Translations under genes and position numbers: made by a program | NCBI GenBank assembly: GCA_963664655.2 | Contig: OY761554.1 | Location: 1,178,001 to 1,242,000 of the forward strand | Direction: 5' to 3' | DNA: 64,000 nucleotides | Source of the DNA: Desulfospira sp963664655 | GTDB lineage: Bacteria; Desulfobacterota; Desulfobacteria; Desulfobacterales; Desulfobacteraceae | Shown: piece after piece, positions 8,105-15,823 of the stretch | How positions within the stretch are numbered: the stretch's first letter is position 1 | How the letters are laid out: every line of letters starts with the position of its first letter | The notes under the pieces: model-generated | What the model was told of the DNA's origin: nothing | The model's database searches: none | Seen by the model: the letters and a program-made list of their open reading frames with translations, nothing else

Positions 8105-8805
8105 TTTGATGCCAGAATCAGGGTCCAGTAATCGGCGTCGCGTTTGGCAAGATCGTCAATATTTTCAATGATTTCTTCGTTTTTCCGGCCGCATTTTGAA
8201 ACGGCCACGGCCCGGTCAGAAAATCCGGCCTCTTTGAGGGCATCGTTGATATCGTCTATGTTTTTATACGCCTTGACAATGGCCACATTCTCAATGGCCA
8301 TAAATTTTCTGATCCGGCTGCCGCCAAAGGCGCCGGAAGTGACCAGCAACGAGTCTTCGCCCTCCACAAGAATCCGGTTCAGCCGGGCTGATGCCGCATG
8401 AAAGGAGGTGATCCCGGGAATGGTTTCAATGTCGGCCTCCGGCATGATGACGGCCATTTTTTTGAGGATATATCCAAACGTGGAGTATGTGACCGGATCA
8501 CCCAGGGTCAGGAAAACCGCTGTTTTTCCCTTTTTAAGTTCCGCTGCTATCTGTTTTGCATTATCGGTCCATGCCTGATCCGTGGTCTTTTCATCTTTGG
8601 TCATGGGGAATTTTAAGGTTTCAATCCGGGCGGCAGGAGAAATGTAGGGGGAGGCAATCTCCACTGCCAGGCTGTATGGATTTTTGCTTGAGGCCGCGGT
8701 AAAGACAATGTCTGCTTTTTCAATGGCTTTGACCGCTTTAACCGTTATCAGTTCAGGGTCTCCGGGGCCGACCCCGATACCGTATAGTTTTCCTTGTGCC
8801 GCCAT
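8101..8805 (-). CDS. cbiL: (Cobalt-)precorrin-2 C20-methyltransferase (CobI/CbiL)
   Basis: First dedicated methylation of the corrin branch, adding a methyl at C20 of (cobalt-)precorrin-2 from SAM. The 234 residues match the family, with the N-terminal GVGPGDPELIT loop (11-21), the CbiL-type region KNPYSLAVEIASPYI, and LTLGDPVTYSTFGYI. It is the first gene of the operon and lies about 620 bp downstream of the cobalamin riboswitch. The long leader between the two holds two intrinsic terminators. Genes for other early steps (cbiC, cbiD, cbiA, cbiK/X) are not in this window. Confidence 0.95.
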   Translation of the reverse strand: MAAQGKLYGIGVGPGDPELITVKAVKAIEKADIVFTAASSKNPYSLAVEIASPYISPAARIETLKFPMTKDEKTTDQAWTDNAKQIAAELKKGKTAVFLTLGDPVTYSTFGYILKKMAVIMPEADIETIPGITSFHAASARLNRILVEGEDSLLVTSGAFGGSRIRKFMAIENVAIVKAYKNIDDINDALKEAGFSDRAVAVSKCGRKNEEIIENIDDLAKRDADYWTLILASK

Positions 8806-8970
8806 TAATTTTCCTTTTGCTGATGGACCAGGGCAAATTCACTTGCCGTTAAAATTTTCAAACCGTTGTTCGCTTCAGTTAAATCATTTAAAAAAATGAC
8901 AGGAACATGGTCTGCCGTTCCTGTCGGGCCAAGATACAGCATAAAAATTTCAGCGTGGAAAGTAAAGCGC

Positions 8971-9010
8971 AAAAAGGGGAAACAGGACCACCAGATATCC
9001 TGTTTCCCCT
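8971..9010 (-). terminator. Second intrinsic terminator in the cobalamin-operon leader
   Basis: A perfect 13-bp inverted repeat (AGGGGAAACAGGA at 8975-8987, TCCTGTTTCCCCT at 8998-9010) with a 10-nt loop. On the minus strand it is followed at once by a run of T. It lies between the riboswitch terminator and cobI, so it either attenuates the operon a second time or ends a separate short transcript. Confidence 0.7.
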
Positions 9011-9014
9011 CAGC

Positions 9015-9330
9015 AAATATGGCAACCGGTATACATATTTATGCCATACTCTCAGGCGATAGCCTGAAACCCGGTCCGGTGTCTCTTGTGACAGCCGGTC
9101 CGGGAAATTAAGGTCCCCCAACCTTAACCATTTAAAAATGTTCGGCGTTGCCGATACGACTGAAAAAAGCTGCTTAACCATTGAATCGTTGAATGCTTGG
9201 AAGGGCCAGAGAGGAACCGCCTTAAGCTTCAGGCGGTCTTGTTTGATACGATTGGTTTCATGTGAAACTTTAATCAGGGGATTACGGCTGAGCTGTAAAA
9301 TATGCCGTTATTACGGCTTTCAACCCTGAT
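9015..9330 (-). ncRNA. Unidentified multi-hairpin leader RNA between riboswitch and cobI
   Basis: Read on the minus strand, this stretch carries a chain of hairpins. A stem closed by AATCAGGG/CCCTGATT encloses a GCCGT-aata-ACGGC hairpin (about 9272-9330). A 7-bp ACCGCCT/AGGCGGT stem lies near 9216-9237. A TTAAGGT/ACCTTAA hairpin is near 9107-9127. A long stem CCCGGaCCGG/CCGGaCCGGG with symmetric A-A mismatch and an inner TGTC/GACA is near 9071-9105. CAGGC/GCCTG and ATGGCA/TGCCAT hairpins follow before the terminator at 8971-9010. A 97-codon frame spans part of it but overlaps the stems and matches nothing I know. I could not match the fold to a known riboswitch class. Confidence 0.45.
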
Positions 9331-9337
9331 TTCATGG

Positions 9338-9367
9338 AAAAAAAACCCATACCTGTAGAGGTATGGG
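9338..9367 (-). terminator. Riboswitch expression-platform terminator
   Basis: The 8-bp stem CCCATACC (9346-9353)/GGTATGGG (9360-9367) has a 6-nt loop and is followed on the minus strand by eight consecutive T. It lies about 60 nt downstream of the cobalamin aptamer, the expected position for transcription attenuation when the ligand is bound. Confidence 0.85.
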
Positions 9368-9430
9368 AACCGTATTTTTCCACAATCATATTGATCTACC
9401 TGGAGTCCTCGCAAGCATTTCGATCAATGG

Positions 9431-9591
9431 TTCAGGCAGGTCTTCTGGCTTCCGGATCACTTTACTTCTCACGCCTTCCCCTAATAAATTCCAGTGAAGA
9501 GTGGCTGATGTGAGTGTCATTCCCGGTTACAGCGGCGGGTCCGCTCCTGAGTTTCACAGGATTCCCTTTTAACTGCCGTACAGCACCTGAA
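9431..9591 (-). promoter_or_regulatory. Cobalamin riboswitch aptamer
   Basis: On the minus strand the element is closed by TTCAGG/CCTGAA. It contains a GCCACTcTTCACTGG-like segment, a GGGAAGGCG stretch and the B12-box-like AAGCCAGAAGACCTGCC near its 3' end. These are the hallmarks of the adenosylcobalamin riboswitch. It precedes the cobI-cobQ operon and is followed by an intrinsic terminator, so control is probably by premature termination when adenosylcobalamin is plentiful. Confidence 0.93.
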
Positions 9592-9598
9592 CATTTTG

Positions 9599-9627
9599 AC
9601 ATTACATTTTTGACAGGGCTGTGTCAA
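9599..9627 (-). promoter_or_regulatory. Sigma70-like promoter of the cobalamin operon
   Basis: On the minus strand: TTGACA (9622-9627), a 17-bp spacer, then TAATGT (9599-9604). It places the transcript start a few bases before the riboswitch closing stem. The -35 box matches consensus; the -10 box is acceptable. Confidence 0.6.
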
Positions 9628-9661
9628 CAAGAAAAAAAAGTAAAAAATCAGGATAATTAAT

Positions 9662-10333
9662 CTATTCCGGCCGGGTGCTGATCAGGCCGGTTTTTTCAAA
9701 ATGGACAGCACACCGGACCAGTTCGTTGGCGTGCTTTAAGTGAAGCTTGTCTTTTATTCGTTCCCGGTAGGTGCCGATGGTTTTGATACTCAAAAACAAC
9801 CGCTCTGCAATTTCCCGGGTGGAAAACCCCCTGCCGATCATTTTAAAGACCTGGAGCTCCCGGTCTGTCAGCCGGTCAATGGGAGATTTTTCCCGGGTTT
9901 CCGGGGGCTGGGAAATATTTGAAAGGATATGTTCTTTGACCTTTTCATTAAGATAAACCTTACCTTCCAGAACTTTGTGGATGGCGGTGACCACGGATTC
10001 CATGGCCTCCTGTTTCATGATATACCCCCTGGCCCCGGCCGCAAGGGAGCGCTGGGCATACAGATACTCGTCGTGCATGGAGAGAACCAGAACCGGAATC
10101 TGGCTGTGATGCTGCTTGACATATTTAACCAGGTCAATCCCGTCTGACGATTTTAAGGTGATATCGGCAATGATCAGGTCCGGTCCCATGGTTTCAATTT
10201 CTTTAATGGCAGGGGCAACGTCCTTGGCGCTGCCGAATGCCTCTAAGTCGTCTTCCTGGTTGATCAGTTCAGCCAAGCCGAGTCGAAAAATCGGATGGTC
10301 TTCCACCAGCAGTATTTTCTTTTTAGAGAGCAT
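9662..10333 (-). CDS. NarL/FixJ-family response regulator
   Basis: A 223-residue response regulator with an N-terminal receiver (acidic pair E11/D12, phospho-acceptor D57 in IIADITL, conserved K107) and a C-terminal LuxR-type helix-turn-helix (about 155-210; LTDRELQVFKMIGRG, then STREIAERLFLSIKTIGTYRERIKDKL). It follows the sensor kinase gene 10369-12573 on the same strand, 35 bp apart, and is its likely partner. The pair is paralogous to the kinase/regulator pair at 48985-51885, whose regulator has the same C-terminal pattern. Target genes are unknown. Confidence 0.95.
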   Translation of the reverse strand: MLSKKKILLVEDHPIFRLGLAELINQEDDLEAFGSAKDVAPAIKEIETMGPDLIIADITLKSSDGIDLVKYVKQHHSQIPVLVLSMHDEYLYAQRSLAAGARGYIMKQEAMESVVTAIHKVLEGKVYLNEKVKEHILSNISQPPETREKSPIDRLTDRELQVFKMIGRGFSTREIAERLFLSIKTIGTYRERIKDKLHLKHANELVRCAVHFEKTGLISTRPE

Positions 10334-10368
10334 AAGGGAACGTTACCATTTTTGATGTATAAATGCCA

Positions 10369-12573
10369 TTACGAAATATCCGGGGACGCCGGCATGGAGA
10401 GTTTAACTATGGTGCCGGTCTCTTTTCCCGGGGAAATTATAATAGAGGCCCCTATAATTTTGGCTCTGTAATTTATTATTCTCAATCCCATGCCCGTTGT
10501 TTTTTTTGCATGGTTTATGCCGATTCCGTTATCGGCCACACTGAGGGTCAGCTGATCGCTGGCGGCCTCGACCAAAATGCTGATCCGGTTTGCTTTCCCG
10601 TGACGGACGGCGTTTCTGACGGCTTCTCCGGCGATATGGTAAAGGTTGATAATCACCATATGGTTGTCCATTTTAACCCCGCTTTTCACTTCAAGGGTGC
10701 AGTTAATCCGGTGAATGGAGCGGGTCTGTTCGGCCAGTTCCTCTAAAGATGGGGCAAGCCCCTGGTAACAGTAGACCGGGCACAGTCCCCTGGCCAGCCG
10801 CCGGGTTTTGGAAATGGCCTCTTTGATCAGTTCCGATATCCGGTCGGACAACAGCCCCGCATCCGGGAAATCCGCCTCAACCTTTTTTTTCATGACCTTG
10901 ACCAGCCCTTCAATACCGATGAGGTGGGGGCAAAGGTCATCGTGAAGGTCGTTGCCAATCGCCTGGCGCTCTCGTTCTCCGGTTTCCATGATGGCCTTTT
11001 CAAGGCGTTTTACTTCAGAGACATCCCGGTGAATAATGACCGTTCCCAGAGGTTTTCCATCCTGATCCCGGTATACGGACCCCCGGGTGATCACATCAAT
11101 GAGGCGGCCGTCCTTTGCCTTTCGCTTGGTCTCAAGCAAATGGTTCGTATTGCCTTCTAAGATGGCGGCAATGCCGTCCATGCTTTCTTTCCAGTTGGCC
11201 CGGGGGACAAAATGGTCCATTTTTTTGCCCAGGCTTTGCATCAGGGTAAACCCGAAAACCTGGGTAAAAGCCGGATTCAAATAGGTTACTTTTCCGGTCA
11301 TGTCATAAACAATAATGGGATCGGGAACTGCCCCCATGACGGAGCGGTACTTTTCTTCACTTTCTTTGAGGGCCTCCTGGGTCTGGTGCCGTTCCTTAAT
11401 TTCCAACTGAAGCTTTTTGTCATAGACCTGGAGCCGGTCCATAAATGAGTTGTAATAGTGGGTCAGCTGCCCGATTTCATCCTTGGAATCCATCTGGATT
11501 TCCCGGTTGGAGAACCCGGCGGCAATGTCCTGGCTGAACCGCTTCATCAAGGTTTGCAATGGGCTGGTGATGGTAGAGCTCACCAACGTGCTGACCGGCA
11601 AAAATACCGCGATGGCCGCAAGCCCGACAATCACAATAAGATTTTTGATGGTCTGAAGCGGTGCATAAAATTCGTCTAAATAAGAAGAGCAGGCCACAAA
11701 CCATTCGTATTCAGGGATAAAATTAAATGCCACCAGTTTTTTACGATGAAGTTTTTCTCCGGGATTTTTCCACGAATAGATGAGCTTACCGTTTTTTTTC
11801 TTCATCATTTCAAGAAAAAAATCATTTGAAAACCGGTGATCCTTAAGCACGTTAACCCCGGTAAGCTCGGGATGGATGATCACATTGCCTTTTGTATCCA
11901 TCACATAGCTGTAACCGGTTTTCCCAAATTTTAAACTTAAAATACTTTCTTTAAAATCATTGATATCCACGAGTTTTGAAAATTCTTTCCGGTAAGAAGA
12001 TACCGTGATCATCCAGTCCCATGGTTCAAAATAGGAAAGATAAAGGGCTTTGGGTTTGGGCGCTGTATCATCGGGATTTTTCCACTGGTATTCGATGTAC
12101 CCGGTTTTTTTTGCAATCATCTCCTGGACAAAATTATGGTCTGAGATATCCAGCCCCTCCAATTGTTTTTTGGGGTGCTTGAGTACCCTTCCGGAACCAT
12201 CCAGGATACAGATATACCCGTTGGTTCCGATTTTCTGGCAGAAAATAATGTCAACGGCACGGGCCTTGGCTTCTTCTATACTGATCTGCCCTGCCCTGCT
12301 CTGTTCGTAAAGCCGGGCAATGATTTCATAATTTTTCTCAGCCACGGCCCTAAGGCGATTTTTTATGGAAACACTGACCGCTGTTTTGACGTTGTTGAGA
12401 ATGGCGGATGCGGAATTTTTCAGTTCGCTTTCAATGTTCTGCTCCACGGTTTTCTTAACAATGGTGTAGATGGCCATGTCTGACAGCGCCATGATCACCA
12501 TAAAGCAGACACTGTATATAAAGAGCAGTTTGTACCGGATGGGAAAATTTTTAATTAAACGAAACGGGTTCAT
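10369..12573 (-). CDS. Membrane sensor histidine kinase (double Cache-HAMP-PAS-HisKA_3)
   Basis: A 734-residue kinase. A TM helix at about 14-38 is followed by a periplasmic sensor with two Cache-like repeats (about 55-195 and 205-303; each has a G-Y-x-x-x-x-D/N element and a W-N/P-P-rich segment). TM2 is at 311-333, then a HAMP linker to about 385, a PAS domain (about 405-525), and a HisKA_3 region with phospho-accepting His544 in NDLHDDLCPHL. The HATPase has the N box AGEAVRNAVRHG and the G box GMGLRIINYRA. The architecture matches NarX/NarL-type control by an external small ligand. Its partner regulator is directly downstream. Confidence 0.94.
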   Translation of the reverse strand: MNPFRLIKNFPIRYKLLFIYSVCFMVIMALSDMAIYTIVKKTVEQNIESELKNSASAILNNVKTAVSVSIKNRLRAVAEKNYEIIARLYEQSRAGQISIEEAKARAVDIIFCQKIGTNGYICILDGSGRVLKHPKKQLEGLDISDHNFVQEMIAKKTGYIEYQWKNPDDTAPKPKALYLSYFEPWDWMITVSSYRKEFSKLVDINDFKESILSLKFGKTGYSYVMDTKGNVIIHPELTGVNVLKDHRFSNDFFLEMMKKKNGKLIYSWKNPGEKLHRKKLVAFNFIPEYEWFVACSSYLDEFYAPLQTIKNLIVIVGLAAIAVFLPVSTLVSSTITSPLQTLMKRFSQDIAAGFSNREIQMDSKDEIGQLTHYYNSFMDRLQVYDKKLQLEIKERHQTQEALKESEEKYRSVMGAVPDPIIVYDMTGKVTYLNPAFTQVFGFTLMQSLGKKMDHFVPRANWKESMDGIAAILEGNTNHLLETKRKAKDGRLIDVITRGSVYRDQDGKPLGTVIIHRDVSEVKRLEKAIMETGERERQAIGNDLHDDLCPHLIGIEGLVKVMKKKVEADFPDAGLLSDRISELIKEAISKTRRLARGLCPVYCYQGLAPSLEELAEQTRSIHRINCTLEVKSGVKMDNHMVIINLYHIAGEAVRNAVRHGKANRISILVEAASDQLTLSVADNGIGINHAKKTTGMGLRIINYRAKIIGASIIISPGKETGTIVKLSMPASPDIS

Positions 12574-12839
12574 GGCTCGTCCTTGAAAAAGCTAATGCTA
12601 AAAAAAGCATTCCCCTGAAAGGTTTTCTTTAGCGGCAATCGTACTATACCATTATACTGAGCGTTAAACTGAAAACTTTAAAGGCTTTAAAAGTGATTTT
12701 ATAAAACCGTCAGGGTTTGTCAATGATGAATTTTTCAGGCCGGGCTGATTGACATTTTATAATTCATCCAAAGATTAACCGTAGAGAAAGCGTGCCGTTA
12801 TCCGGCACGGGGCATTAAATTTGTTTGTGGAGAAAAAAG
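12574..12839. other. Divergent intergenic region
   Basis: It separates the kinase (minus) from the NifU-like gene (plus). A TTGACA at 12749-12754 could be a plus-strand -35 box, but the matching -10 (agatta, 17 bp on) is weak. A 7-bp hairpin CGTGCCG/CGGCACG lies at 12791-12809, in the leader of the plus-strand gene. No gene is seen. Confidence 0.4.
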
Positions 12840-13247
12840 GTGACGGAAGATGGATTTGATTTCTGGCAGGATCATTCACTGAATTATTTGAACATGGCCT
12901 TTTCCCATGACTGGCAGGAAAGGATCGAAAATCCGGACGGGTATGGAAAGCGGACCGGAGACTGTGGGGACACGGTTGAGTTCTTTTTGCAAATTAAAAA
13001 CCATACCATTCTAAGCGCGTCTTACGATATTCAAGGGTGCATGAACACCAATGCCAGCGCCGCCGCCCTGGCCCAGATGGTTGAAGGGAAAGATATGGCG
13101 TCTGCCTGGACAATTACAGACCAGACCATTATTGAATTTTTGGAGACCCTTCCCGAGGACAACCATCACTGCGCCGAATTGGCGGTGGGCGCTTTTTACC
13201 TGGCCCTTTCCGATTATGAAAAAAATGGCGGCCGGGACTTGTCCTGA
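12840..13247 (+). CDS. Iron-sulfur cluster assembly scaffold (NifU/IscU N-domain type)
   Basis: A 135-residue stand-alone NifU/IscU-type scaffold that transiently assembles Fe-S clusters. The three cluster-ligating cysteines are visible: C42 in TGDCGDTVEF, C67 in IQGCMNTNAS and C111 in HHCAELAV, with an Asp between the first Cys and the beta strand as in IscU. I choose the GTG at 12840 because a GGAGAAAAAAG ribosome-binding site lies directly upstream; an earlier TTG would place the start before that site. No iscS, nifS or iscA is adjacent, so it works with enzymes encoded elsewhere. Confidence 0.88.
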   Translation: MTEDGFDFWQDHSLNYLNMAFSHDWQERIENPDGYGKRTGDCGDTVEFFLQIKNHTILSASYDIQGCMNTNASAAALAQMVEGKDMASAWTITDQTIIEFLETLPEDNHHCAELAVGAFYLALSDYEKNGGRDLS

Positions 13248-13260
13248 TGCCGTGTTCCGG

Positions 13261-13767
13261 TTAAACGGTCTGCAAATACCATCCTGAAAAAGTTGTTTCG
13301 CCGGCAAAGTAATTTGGGAAATCACTTCGCTTCTGTTCCTGAATGCCCATGCCCGGGTCTATGATAATCACCGTATCATCAGGATACACCATTCCAATAA
13401 CCACAAGATGGCCCATGGGGGCACCCGGCATTGGATTAACCTGGGCCATTGCCAATCGCTTTGTAGATAAGAGCGGTGCAATAACATTGAGCATGCCGTT
13501 GGGCGGGACCCACTGGAAGATGGAATCCACGTCGCGCCGCTCTAAAATGGCGGCCACATTTTCAAGGGATTTGGTTCCTCCCCCGGAACTATATCCCTGC
13601 ATGCCCTGTGGGCTTGCAAGCATGGTCTCTTCACTGACAAGTTTTGAGGCATAAGCGCTTGCCAGCATGGCCGCGCAGGCCATGGCACAGCTGTCTATTC
13701 TGGTTTGCCAAATAACACGGTGCCATCTTCCTTTGCTGTCTTGCCGCCAACTATTCATGACCCCCAT
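13261..13767 (-). CDS. Papain-like cysteine protease family protein
   Basis: A 168-residue protein with a plausible papain-like catalytic set: Gln21 (IWQTRIDSC), Cys27 followed by the helix DSCAMACAAMLASAY, His120 in PMGHLVVIG and Asp137 in IIIDPGMG. The spacing fits C39/C70-like compact peptidases that cleave bacteriocin leaders or act as effectors. No signal peptide is evident. It is convergent with the NifU-like gene, 13 bp away, and alone on its strand, so substrate and role are unknown. It could also be an immunity or effector-like protein. Confidence 0.7.
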   Translation of the reverse strand: MGVMNSWRQDSKGRWHRVIWQTRIDSCAMACAAMLASAYASKLVSEETMLASPQGMQGYSSGGGTKSLENVAAILERRDVDSIFQWVPPNGMLNVIAPLLSTKRLAMAQVNPMPGAPMGHLVVIGMVYPDDTVIIIDPGMGIQEQKRSDFPNYFAGETTFSGWYLQTV

Positions 13768-13940
13768 CCTTTCAAAAAATTTGATGCCGTGCGATTTATT
13801 TTTTGATCTGTTTAAGGTTAACCGTAACGTATCAATTAAGTTAACCTGAATGGCGCTGGATGTGTGGTACTGTTTGTTTTTTTACATTGGCATGTATGAT
13901 ATGGTGATAAGGCGGATTTGTAAATAATCAATTAAAGGAT

Positions 13941-15713
13941 ATGGTAAAGGATATGGCTTTTATGTTTATAACTCACTGTAAATACAAAAATTTTATTAAA
14001 AAAAAGTGCTGGTTCCGAACCGGGGCCGTGCTGGTTTGCTTTGTGTTGATCGGGGCCTTTGGCACCCTGTGGGCCGAATCCGGCAATGAGGCGGCTTCCC
14101 CGGCTCCGGAAGCTTCCACTGCCGGTATATCCCACCCCCCTAAGGTCGAAACTCCGGACAATACGTCAATGGATATGCTCTTGTCTATTCTTGAGCTTAA
14201 AAAGAGCCTTGAAGGCCGAATCTCACAGAAAAAAGCCCAGCAGGAGAACAGCTCCTCAGAAACGGAAAAGACGGAACTCACCGAAGAGCTGGCCAAGCTT
14301 GATGAAGCCCTGGCCGGTGCAAACACGGACTTTGAACGGATCGCCACCGGCATTGATATCGGGATTTTTGCCCAAAAAAAAGAAGAAAAATTCAATTGGG
14401 AAGATGAACTGGTCTCTTTGGTGGAACCGGGTATCATGGAGCTCAAACAGCTCACTGCCAGGGCCCGGCACAAAACCAGGCTCAAAGATCAGATCGCCTT
14501 TTATGAAGCTGCCCTTCCCGTGGCCGTCAAGGCCAGTGAAAATCTTAATATCATGATCGAAAAGGCCAAAGATGAGGAATTAAAACGAAGCCTTAAAACC
14601 CTGGTGCCCGAATGGGAGGGGGTGCAGAGCCAGGTAAAAAGCAAGCTTGAAGTCATTCAGATGGAGTTGAGCAAAATAGAGGCCAAAGACCAGTCTTTGC
14701 TGGAATCCGGGCAGACCTCCATTAAAAAATTTTTCCGCACCCGGGGCCTTTTTCTTTTAATTGCCGTGCTGGCCTGTGCCTGTCTGGTCCTGTTCTTAAG
14801 GTTCCTTCACCGGAAAGTGATTGCTGTGGTGCCGGGGTATTCAAAAAAGTACCAGCCCTTTCACGTCAAGGCCATTGGCCTGTTTTTCAGTGTTCTGACC
14901 CTGGTTTTGTCCATTTTCGTTCTGATTCTTGTGTTTTACCTGTTTGAGGACTGGGTGTTGCTTTCCCTGGTGATTCTGCTTCTGGCAGGGCTTATATGGA
15001 CGGCCAAAAACACCTTGCCCGGGTATGTGGAGCAGGCCCGCCTTATTCTCAACATCGGGCCTGTCCGGGAGGGAGAACGGGTGGTGCTCAATGGCATTCC
15101 CTGGCTGGTAAAGAATATCAATATGTATTCCATTCTGGAAAACCCGGACCTGGATATTACCCTCAGGGTGCCCATTGCCGAGTTAATAGACAAGACTTCC
15201 CGGGAATTCAAGTCCTATGAACCCTGGTTCCCCTGCAGAAAAGACGACTGGGTGATTCTTTCTGACGGCGTCCGGGGGTGTGTCACCAGCCTGTCCCATG
15301 AAATGGTGGAGCTGGTCCAGCGCGGCGGTGCCCGGAAGACGTATCAGACAGGGGATTTTCTATCTCTAGCGCCTTTAAATCTTTCGGCGAATTTCAGGCT
15401 AAAGGTTCTGTTTGGGATCTCCTATGATCTTCAGGCCGAATGCACGGGTCGGATTTTGGAAATTCTGGATAAAACCATCAAAAAACGAATCCAGGAGGAA
15501 GGGTATGAAGATTCCCTTCTCAACCTTCGGGTTGAATTTGCCCAGGCCGGCGGGTCATCCCTTGATTTTGTCGTGATTTCAGACTTTAAAGGGGACATGG
15601 CCCCCTTGTACAACCGGCTTAACCGGGCCATTCAAAGATGGTGCGTGGATGCCTGTACGGAAAACAACTGGGAAATTCCCTTTCCCCAGATTACGGTCCA
15701 TAAGGGGGAATAA
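13941..15713 (+). CDS. MscS-family mechanosensitive channel-like protein
   Basis: A 590-residue protein with a signal anchor (hydrophobic stretch about 28-45 ending at LWAES) and a periplasmic coiled-coil region rich in Glu/Lys (about 70-260). TM helices lie around 265-287 and 308-352, followed by the MscS pore/beta region (VREGERVVLNGIPWLVKNI) and a long cytoplasmic vestibule domain to the C-terminus. The large extracytoplasmic coiled coil resembles MscK/YbdG-like relatives. Two in-frame ATGs (13941, 13953) are each preceded by an identical aaaggat box, so the start is uncertain. It may gate ion flow under osmotic stress; linkage to the downstream signalling genes is positional only. Confidence 0.82.
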   Translation: MVKDMAFMFITHCKYKNFIKKKCWFRTGAVLVCFVLIGAFGTLWAESGNEAASPAPEASTAGISHPPKVETPDNTSMDMLLSILELKKSLEGRISQKKAQQENSSSETEKTELTEELAKLDEALAGANTDFERIATGIDIGIFAQKKEEKFNWEDELVSLVEPGIMELKQLTARARHKTRLKDQIAFYEAALPVAVKASENLNIMIEKAKDEELKRSLKTLVPEWEGVQSQVKSKLEVIQMELSKIEAKDQSLLESGQTSIKKFFRTRGLFLLIAVLACACLVLFLRFLHRKVIAVVPGYSKKYQPFHVKAIGLFFSVLTLVLSIFVLILVFYLFEDWVLLSLVILLLAGLIWTAKNTLPGYVEQARLILNIGPVREGERVVLNGIPWLVKNINMYSILENPDLDITLRVPIAELIDKTSREFKSYEPWFPCRKDDWVILSDGVRGCVTSLSHEMVELVQRGGARKTYQTGDFLSLAPLNLSANFRLKVLFGISYDLQAECTGRILEILDKTIKKRIQEEGYEDSLLNLRVEFAQAGGSSLDFVVISDFKGDMAPLYNRLNRAIQRWCVDACTENNWEIPFPQITVHKGE

Positions 15714-15823
15714 CCCCGCCCGGCGGGCGGGCGGCCCGGTGATGAATAATAATGGGCCAGGGGTAGATTTGTTCGGCGAAATAATGTAGGTATGGTAGGA
15801 AAAATTTAATAAAAAAAACCGAT

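Noticed and set aside
8888..9181. 97-codon minus-strand frame in the cobalamin leader
   Set aside because: It overlaps several strong hairpins and the second terminator, has no ribosome-binding site, and the peptide resembles nothing known.
9015..9330. TPP, c-di-GMP-I, Moco or a second cobalamin aptamer
   Set aside because: The conserved core strings of these classes were looked for on both strands and were not found.
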